This document shows, piece by piece, positions 35,304 to 40,363 of a stretch of DNA of 40,363 nucleotides. The position numbers and the translations under genes are program-made. The stretch covers positions 1-40,363 of the forward strand of contig JAUMOL010000025.1 of NCBI GenBank assembly GCA_031295385.1, read 5' to 3'. The notes below the pieces were generated by a model. The model was given only the letters and a program-made list of their open reading frames with translations. It searched no databases and was not told the DNA's origin. The DNA comes from Collinsella sp. (lineage in GTDB: Bacteria > Actinomycetota > Coriobacteriia > Coriobacteriales > Coriobacteriaceae). Within the stretch, counting starts at the first letter, position 1. The number at the start of each line of letters is the position of its first letter.

Positions 35304-35315
35304 CCATTAAAATTG

Positions 35316-35349
35316 AGCGCCCTGAGCCCATAACGGCCCTGGGCGCTTT
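35316..35349 (+). terminator. Terminator after tRNA-Gln
   Basis: AGCGCCC (35316-35322) pairs with GGGCGCT (35341-35347), and TT follows; the loop also contains complementary GGGC/GCCC. Ten bases beyond the encoded CCA. Confidence 0.65.
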
Positions 35350-35351
35350 CT

Positions 35352-35388
35352 TGTGGACAAGCGGAGGGATTCGAACCCGCAAGGGTGC
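35352..35388 (-). pseudogene. Fragment resembling the 3' half of a class II tRNA
   Basis: On the minus strand a small variable-arm-like hairpin CCGCACCCTTGCGG precedes GGGTTCGAATCCC and TCCGCTT, like the variable arm, T arm and 3' acceptor of tRNA-Ser or Leu. Its T arm is also an inverted match of the T arm of the adjacent tRNA-Gln. I found no 5' half, so it looks like a remnant, perhaps of an integration site. 35389-35504 holds nothing else recognised. Confidence 0.5.
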
Positions 35389-35504
35389 GGAGCTGAGGAA
35401 ACGCGAAGGCGCCCCAAGCCCATTAGGACCAAGAGCGCCTAACATCAAGAAAATATCAGCCCAGTTCCGAAAAGCGAGCCGCTTGCGACAACCAAGTAGC
35501 CACA

Positions 35505-35641
35505 GGCCCCGGGAGAGTGGGGACACCGGCTTAGGTTTATCGCGAGTTCCGCACGAACAGGAGGCCACTTAATGTGGCCTCCGTCGTGAGCAGGACTGTA
35601 GAGCAGGAAACCTAAGCCGGTGTCCCCACTCTCCCGGGGCC
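35505..35641. repeat. Palindromic element with conserved core (copy B)
   Basis: The outer arms 35505-35538 and 35608-35641 are perfect 34-bp inverted repeats. The core 35539-35607 (69 nt) matches copy A (6111-6179). The inner hairpin stem differs from copy A at paired positions, keeping pairing (GGAGGCC with GGCCTCC instead of GGAGAGC with GCTCTCC). It fills the gap between tRNA-Gln and the convergent 35649-37820 gene, eight bases from its stop. Confidence 0.92.
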
Positions 35642-35648
35642 GAACGCC

Positions 35649-37820
35649 CTAGTTGTTGAGCATGCGGTCGAAGCTTCCCGAGTCGCCATCCCGATAGTCT
35701 GCGGTCATCAGAATCTCCTGCGGAATGCGCCCGCCCTCGCGCAGCACGTTGCGGAACTGCACGCGCGTAACCATGGGCAGATCCTTGATCGTCGCCGCCA
35801 GGTTCTGCGGCACGCCCTGGTTGGCAGCCGCGGGCTCGCACTCGCCGCCGGCCTTCACGCGACGCTTATGCTCGGCGAGCATGGCACGGTACATGCCGGC
35901 ATGCAGGCGAATCTCAACCACATTGGCATTGCGAGCCTGCTCGACAATGCGCGCGCCCTCGCGATCGATGTCGCCTACGTAGTAGACGTAGTTAAAGCGA
36001 TAGCCAATCTCGGCCAGATAATCGTCCAGGGCATGCGAGACGCTCGCCTTGCATCCGCCGCCAAAAATCACGCCGCCCACCTTGATGCCAAAGAGCTTGG
36101 CGTGCTTGCGGCCACGCAGCAGCTTGACAATCTCGTCGTAGGTGTCCAGGTTCTCGACCATAATGAACGGCTTGTCGGCGCCCAGCGTAAAGAAGCCCGT
36201 AAAGTGCACGGGGCGATTGGGGGCGACCTTGATCGCCTGCATGCTGATGCCCTTTTCGGTCATACGCCTGATCAAGCGCTCACCGTGCTTGCCGTCAAAA
36301 GCCTTCTCGTCGTTAAAGATCTGGTAGGCACGCTGGCGGCGCGAGGCAACCGGCGTATCGGCACCTCGGTTCTGCTCGATCCAAGCCTGGATGATTGCGA
36401 TTTCCTCGGCAATCTTGCGGTTGGACATCTCGTTGTGCTGAGTGCGCTGCGGAGCCTTTTTGCCGTCCTTGCCCTCGACCTTTACGATCTGTGTCTGCTG
36501 CTCCTTGATCTTAGAGAGCGCCGTAGGCGTAGGGACAACCTTGAGCAGCTGCCTGCCTAAAACGCGGGCAAGGGCAAACGCCGAGACCTCGCCGTGGACG
36601 GACGACTTGGGCTGCTGGGCAGCAGTATCTGCTGCGGCAGACTCCGGCTTCTTCTGAGACTTGCGCTTAGAATCGCCTTGGGAATTGCGCTCGCGCTTCG
36701 GCATAGGCGCCTGCTTCTGCGGACGATCGGACTTACTCTCCTTCGCTGGCTGGCGCTTAGGCTGCCCCGAAGAAACCTCGATCTTCGCATCCTCGTCCTG
36801 CGGCGTGGTCTTCTCGGCCGCAGTCTCGGCATGGGAACTGCGGCCCCCACGATGGCGACGGCGGCGAGGCTTGCTCGACGCGCCCTGCTCCGTCTGCTCA
36901 TCAGTAGGCTGCTGACCCTTGGCCTCGGCATCAACCTCAAGCTGCGGCTCAACAGGCTTCTGTTCGCGAGCCGCCGGCTCAACGGCCTTCTCGTCCTGAG
37001 TGGTCGAAGCCGGCTCGCTCTTCTCCTGACGCCTTACGGGATACGCGCGTCCCGCAAAACCGCGGCCGGGACGACACGAACCCGGAGCCTTCTTGACCGG
37101 TTCATCGGACGCGTCAGCAGCCTCGACGGAATCCTGGACCTCGCACGCAATACCTCGCTGCTCGGCCTTAAAATGGGCACCGCGGCGACGCTTGGGCTCC
37201 TGGATCTCAGCATGCTCTTGAGTGCGAGTCGGCTCCTGCATCCCGACGGACTTTTCCTCGACGGCCTCAGCATCCGTCTCACCCTTTTGAGCAACGGCGC
37301 GACGGAAGCGCTCCTGCTGGGCGCGGCGCTGCGCATCGCGCTTGCCGCCCCCGCCAAAACCGCCGCGTCCTGCCTTGGCCGTAAAGGCACGCACGACGTT
37401 CTCATCGAGCAACTCATCGGTATCGACATGCTCACGCGGAGCAGCTTCTTCCACAGCAGGCACGTCAGCGGAATCCTCGACGACAAAATCCTCGACGGAC
37501 TCGGCAGGTTGCTCCTGGGCATCGCGGATCTCGGCATTGATGGTATAGAACGCCGGGCGCCCGTTAATGCCGCTACCCTCGATCTTGGTCACGATATTTG
37601 CCGCGATAAGCTCATCGCGCATCGCCTTGGTGTCACATTCCTTATCGACGGAGCGGAAAATCTGCGCCAGCGCACTCGACTTAATCTTGAGCGCCTTGCG
37701 GCAGAGCAGGTCGTAGGCAACCAGCTTGGCACGCTCGGCAGAAAGCGACGTCTGGCTGCTCAGACGTTCAGCCAGGGCATCGACATTATTTTGGTTATCG
37801 GAATATACCGTCTTGGCCAC
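35649..37820 (-). CDS. Large disordered protein with winged-helix start and TOPRIM-like (JetD/DUF2220-type) end
   Basis: 723 residues from GTG 37820 (VAKTVYSDNQNNVDALA), four bases after AAAGGGG; ATG 37844 is possible. Residues about 5-100 form a winged-helix-like domain ending GRPAFYTINAEI. About 100-420 is a low-complexity, strongly charged linker (Arg/Lys/Glu/Gln). About 420-530 is helical. The end (about 545-660) looks like the TOPRIM region of JetD-type proteins: FIMVENLDTYDEIV, GGVIFGGGCKASVSHALDDY and YVGDIDREGARIVEQAR, with the Glu and DxD metal ligands intact. JetD is the nuclease of Wadjet defence, but no JetA, B or C gene is beside it. A DNA-cleaving or topoisomerase-like role is inference. 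Confidence 0.8.
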   Translation of the reverse strand: MAKTVYSDNQNNVDALAERLSSQTSLSAERAKLVAYDLLCRKALKIKSSALAQIFRSVDKECDTKAMRDELIAANIVTKIEGSGINGRPAFYTINAEIRDAQEQPAESVEDFVVEDSADVPAVEEAAPREHVDTDELLDENVVRAFTAKAGRGGFGGGGKRDAQRRAQQERFRRAVAQKGETDAEAVEEKSVGMQEPTRTQEHAEIQEPKRRRGAHFKAEQRGIACEVQDSVEAADASDEPVKKAPGSCRPGRGFAGRAYPVRRQEKSEPASTTQDEKAVEPAAREQKPVEPQLEVDAEAKGQQPTDEQTEQGASSKPRRRRHRGGRSSHAETAAEKTTPQDEDAKIEVSSGQPKRQPAKESKSDRPQKQAPMPKRERNSQGDSKRKSQKKPESAAADTAAQQPKSSVHGEVSAFALARVLGRQLLKVVPTPTALSKIKEQQTQIVKVEGKDGKKAPQRTQHNEMSNRKIAEEIAIIQAWIEQNRGADTPVASRRQRAYQIFNDEKAFDGKHGERLIRRMTEKGISMQAIKVAPNRPVHFTGFFTLGADKPFIMVENLDTYDEIVKLLRGRKHAKLFGIKVGGVIFGGGCKASVSHALDDYLAEIGYRFNYVYYVGDIDREGARIVEQARNANVVEIRLHAGMYRAMLAEHKRRVKAGGECEPAAANQGVPQNLAATIKDLPMVTRVQFRNVLREGGRIPQEILMTADYRDGDSGSFDRMLNN

Positions 37821-37924
37821 GGGGCCCCTTTCATATGCACACATATACGTCTATATGGTACAACGCGCGCCCTTATCCACGCAAAACATCTGCGAGAACA
37901 CTCGAGCGTCACCCGCTTTTGCAT

Positions 37925-37966
37925 GAAAAAAAGACCGAGCCCGCGAAGTCGCGGACCCGGTCTTTC
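37925..37966 (-). terminator. Intrinsic terminator of cstA
   Basis: AAAGACCG(A/G) arms with a GC-rich stem of about 17 bp (two mismatches) are followed on the minus strand by TTTTTTT. It lies 38 bases past the cstA stop. Confidence 0.9.
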
Positions 37967-38004
37967 CAAGTCATATGGATGAGAGATTCAACCCGTCCGA
38001 CCGA

Positions 38005-39894
38005 CTAGGCCTTGACGGCCTCGGCGTCGACGGGAGCCTCGGCAGCAGCAGTGCGGCCATACTCGGCCTTGCCCATCTCGGACCACTCGGGCTCCTCGTC
38101 GGGCATGGAGCCGGCCTCCTTGCCGAAGAACTCCTTGAGGCAGTTAACGGCGACGATGAGGCCCAGGACCATCAGCAGGACGGCAAAGACGAGCTGCAGG
38201 CCCTTGGTGGCGGCGACGGAGACGGCGGCCGTGGTGGCGGTAGCCGGGATGGTACCGAAGAAACCGTAGGCCTGGACGGCGGTCATGCAGCCCATGGCGC
38301 TCTGGACCAGCGAGGTGAAGGTGCAGCAGAGCAGGAAGACGACGGGCACATAGAGCATCCAGCCCTTGCGGCCGGTGCACTTGCAGAACACGGCGAGGGT
38401 GATCATGGTCATGCCGCCGAGCAGCTGGTTGGAAGCACCAAAGAGCGGCCAGATGTTGGCATAGCCACCAAAAGCGAGGGCGAGACCAGGAAGCAAGGTA
38501 ACGACCGTGGCGAACCAGGGGTTGCCGAGGACCTTCATATAGCCGGCCTTGGACTCGATGGCCAGGGCATCGTTGGTCTGGGCAAAGAACTCGGAGAACG
38601 AGGTGCGGGCGATGCGGGCGACGGCGTCGAGCGAGGTCAGGGCCAGAGCGGAGACGTTCATGGTCATAAAGACGGTAGCGAGCGTGCCGTCAACACCGAA
38701 GGCCTGCATACCGCGAGAGATGCCAGCGGCGAAGATCTGGAACGGGGTGGAAGCGACACCGGCGTTGAGGGCGCCGGTACCGGCGGTGTTCATGTCGGAG
38801 AACATGATGCCGGCGACGATGATGGCAAGGATGCCGACGAAGGACTCGACGATCATGGCGCCGTAACCGACCTTGACGGCGTCCTGCTCCTTCTCGACCT
38901 GCTTAGAGGAAGTACCGGAAGAAACGAGGCTGTGGAAACCGGAGAGAGCGCCGCAAGCAACGGAAACGAACAGGACCGGGAACATCATGCCGGAGGCACC
39001 AGAGAAGCCAGTGAAGACCGGAGCGGTCATCGTAGCCTGGCCGTGAACACCCAGGACGACGATGCCGAGGACAGCGCAGGCGATCATGACGATCATCATG
39101 ATGGAAGTGAGGTAGTCACGCGGGGTCTTGAGCATCTGGATGGGCATAGCGCCAGCGAAGACCAGGTAGACCATGACGACGGCGAACCACTGGAACTTAT
39201 CCAGGTAGACCGGGAACTGCATACCGACGGCGAACATGAGAACCATGAGGACCACGCCGGTGACGAACTCGGCAGCGCCGGTGAGGTTGAACTTCTTCTG
39301 GGCCCAACCAAAGGCGATAGCGACGAAAGTGAACAGGATGGAGATGGTACCAGCGCAGCCGGCGGCATAGGACTTGGTGAAGTCGACGGCACCGGTAGCA
39401 GCGCCAGAAGCGTCAACGGCCGGGGTAAACATGAACGTCTTGCAGACCATGTCGGTGAAGGCGGCGATGACGATGATGCAGAACAGCCAGCAGAACAGCA
39501 GGAACAGGCGACGGCCGGTCTTGCCGATGTACTTCTCGATGAGCTGAGCGAGCGACTTGCCGTTGTTCTTCATCGAGGCGTACAGGGCACCAAAGTCGTG
39601 GACGGCGCCAAAGAAGATGCCGCCGACGAGAACCCAGAACACGACGGGCAGCCAGCCAAAGGCCATGGCGACGATCGTACCCGTGACAGGACCGGCACCG
39701 CAGATCGAGCTGAACTGGTGCGAGAACGCGGTGAAGGCGGAGACAGGCGAGAAGCTCTTGCCGTCCTTCATGCGCTTGGCCGGCGTGAGGGCCTCTTTGT
39801 CAACGCCCCACTTGTTGGCCAGCCATCGGCCATAGCCCAGATAGCCGCAGGCGAGCACCGCCGCGGCCACAACCATGAGCAAAACTCCGTTCAT
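38005..39894 (-). CDS. cstA: CstA-family transporter (carbon starvation protein)
   Basis: 629 residues from ATG 39894, seven to eight bases after AGAGGAGGA. CstA proteins are membrane transporters induced on carbon limitation and linked to uptake of peptides or pyruvate (E. coli CstA and BtsT). About 15 or more helices are visible. Conserved segments are SFSPVSAFTAFSHQFSSICG and AGPVTGTIVAMAFGW at the N-terminus and GTFFGAVHDFGALYAS-like IFFGAVHDFGALYAS (about residues 93-107). Later come SSGTSSKQVEKEQDA and FGASNQLLGGMTMITLAVF. It is preceded by a 235-nt leader with an attenuator and followed by a strong terminator, so it is monocistronic and regulated at the RNA level. Confidence 0.93.
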   Translation of the reverse strand: MNGVLLMVVAAAVLACGYLGYGRWLANKWGVDKEALTPAKRMKDGKSFSPVSAFTAFSHQFSSICGAGPVTGTIVAMAFGWLPVVFWVLVGGIFFGAVHDFGALYASMKNNGKSLAQLIEKYIGKTGRRLFLLFCWLFCIIVIAAFTDMVCKTFMFTPAVDASGAATGAVDFTKSYAAGCAGTISILFTFVAIAFGWAQKKFNLTGAAEFVTGVVLMVLMFAVGMQFPVYLDKFQWFAVVMVYLVFAGAMPIQMLKTPRDYLTSIMMIVMIACAVLGIVVLGVHGQATMTAPVFTGFSGASGMMFPVLFVSVACGALSGFHSLVSSGTSSKQVEKEQDAVKVGYGAMIVESFVGILAIIVAGIMFSDMNTAGTGALNAGVASTPFQIFAAGISRGMQAFGVDGTLATVFMTMNVSALALTSLDAVARIARTSFSEFFAQTNDALAIESKAGYMKVLGNPWFATVVTLLPGLALAFGGYANIWPLFGASNQLLGGMTMITLAVFCKCTGRKGWMLYVPVVFLLCCTFTSLVQSAMGCMTAVQAYGFFGTIPATATTAAVSVAATKGLQLVFAVLLMVLGLIVAVNCLKEFFGKEAGSMPDEEPEWSEMGKAEYGRTAAAEAPVDAEAVKA

Positions 39895-39934
39895 TACATT
39901 TCCTCCTCTAAAAAGAACTACTCAGACATAAAAA

Positions 39935-39968
39935 ATGAGGGCCGTCGGTTGCGCTCGACGGCCCTCAT
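39935..39968 (-). terminator. Attenuator terminator in the cstA leader
   Basis: 39935-39947 pairs perfectly with 39956-39968 (13 bp, 8-nt loop), followed on the minus strand by TTTTTT. It lies 41 bases before the cstA start and within its own transcript, so it must be bypassed for expression. Confidence 0.85.
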
Positions 39969-40019
39969 CTTCATCAGCCGCCCGTTATCGTACGGGCTAG
40001 CTGTATGTGCTAACCCGCA

Positions 40020-40064
40020 TCAGATAATTACTACGCTGATAATGTCTAGCTGATGCGTGAACAT
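40020..40064 (-). CDS. Leader peptide of the cstA attenuator
   Basis: A 14-residue frame from ATG 40064, MFTHQLDIISVVII then TGA; AGAGGA lies about ten bases upstream. An in-frame ATG at 40088 would give 22 residues. Six of the last seven codons are Ile or Val, with Leu just before, as in leader peptides of branched-chain amino-acid operons such as ilv (family knowledge). Two inverted repeats overlap or adjoin it (40017-40023 with 40050-40056; 40089-40097 with 40109-40117), and the terminator is 52 bases downstream. Ribosome stalling on Ile or Val codons could choose between alternative folds. No expression evidence is available. Confidence 0.65.
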   Translation of the reverse strand: MFTHQLDIISVVII

Positions 40065-40135
40065 GTCTGAGAAATCCTCTTCAATCATGATGTGAACGAT
40101 CCGTGCGTGTTCACATCCCCCAGTGGTTGAAAAGG

Positions 40136-40164
40136 AGTATGAAACTTTAGTTACCTAAAGTCAA
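40136..40164 (-). promoter_or_regulatory. cstA promoter with palindrome in the spacer
   Basis: On the minus strand, -35 TTGACT (40159-40164), a 17-bp spacer and -10 CATACT (40136-40141). ACTTTAG-TTAC-CTAAAGT (40144-40161) is a perfect inverted repeat filling the spacer, a candidate operator. The start of transcription would be near 40129. 40165-40263 holds no further feature I recognise. Confidence 0.7.
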
Positions 40165-40263
40165 CGCAAATATGTAATGAATTTTCAACTTTTTTTGAAT
40201 TTCTCGGTATAAAACGCCACTGACCTCGGACTTTACCCAACGACAGTTTTTGCTTGAGAGATG

Positions 40264-40363
40264 CCCCCGAGAGCGGCGGGAGCCGGGCGGCGCATATGAA
40301 CTTTCCTGCTCTACAGTCCTGCGCAAGACGGAAAGCACATTAAGTGCTTTCCTTTGCGTGCGG
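40264..40363 (-). repeat. Palindromic element with conserved core (copy C, cut by window end)
   Basis: On the minus strand the last 59 bases of the window (40305-40363) match the core of copies A and B from CCGCACG to TAGAGCAGG. The inner hairpin again keeps pairing with different bases (GGAAAGC with GCTTTCC around ACTTAATGT). 40264-40304 would be one outer arm, beginning AAAGTTCATATG on the minus strand; the other arm lies outside the window. Confidence 0.8.

Noticed and set aside
34168..35568. A 466-codon minus-strand open frame
   Set aside because: It crosses tRNA-Gln and the antisense of the peptidoglycan-binding gene, and part of the palindromic element; not a gene.
35649..37820. Complete Wadjet defence system
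   Set aside because: Only a JetD-like C-terminal domain is present; neighbours are tRNA-Gln and cstA, with no JetA, JetB or JetC.
37975..40053. A 692-codon plus-strand open frame
   Set aside because: It is antisense to cstA and its Asp/Gly/Glu-rich composition is the typical shadow of a high-GC membrane-protein gene; no domain and no ribosome site.
40091..40115. CRP-type operator TGTGA..TCACA in the cstA leader
   Set aside because: The arms are 11 bases apart instead of six and lie downstream of the likely transcription start; a leader RNA hairpin explains them better.

Overview
The window reads as chromosomal DNA of a GC-rich, Gram-positive gut anaerobe, most likely Collinsella or a close coriobacterial relative. 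Reasons: GNG/GGAGG ribosome sites with frequent GTG/TTG starts, a Gram-positive-type MurB, a Tat-type signal on a coiled-coil cell-wall hydrolase, and a carbohydrate-scavenging gene set of MalQ, GlgP, an Msm-type ABC importer, PTS and CstA. The species call is inference from content, not from a search.

Layout. 1-3051: two sugar-isomerase (SIS) genes and two tandem GntR/UTRA regulators, resembling an Amadori-product/amino-sugar utilisation locus. 3090-8765: a small hypothetical protein, a LacI regulator, murB, a secreted NlpC/P60- or CHAP-like hydrolase, and galE. 8840-20420: an accessory island bounded and littered by broken insertion sequences (IS3-like, an unassigned transposase, IS110-like, IS21 IstB-like). 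It carries an AAA-ATPase plus nuclease-like gene pair and a complete-looking RiPP (ribosomal peptide) cluster. 20580-33010: an alpha-glucan module (malQ-glgP, convergent msm-type ABC importer, GntR regulator, PTS-phosphatase fusion) that shares a palindromic candidate operator. 33124-35303: polyprenyl diphosphate synthase, a peptidoglycan-binding protein and tRNA-Gln. 35649-39894: a large disordered protein ending in a TOPRIM-like domain, and cstA.

Most interesting content. (1) The RiPP cluster has two overlooked 39-residue Cys-rich precursor peptides with identical cysteine spacing, a BcrA-type ABC transporter, a radical SAM/SPASM maturase interrupted by an in-frame amber codon, and a dedicated ABC exporter. 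(2) A dispersed family of intergenic elements has a conserved, covarying hairpin core of about 69 nt, wrapped in perfect inverted arms of 31-34 bp whose sequence differs from copy to copy. (3) cstA has a leader with a strong promoter, a 14-codon Ile/Val-rich leader peptide and an intrinsic terminator, which looks like a translation-coupled attenuator. (4) A TTGTTTAAACAA-like operator recurs before malQ, the ABC importer and the GntR/PTS pair. (5) Three 55-nt inverted repeats of identical geometry sit between glgP and msmK.

The window begins inside a gene and ends inside a copy of the palindromic element, so both edges are partial.
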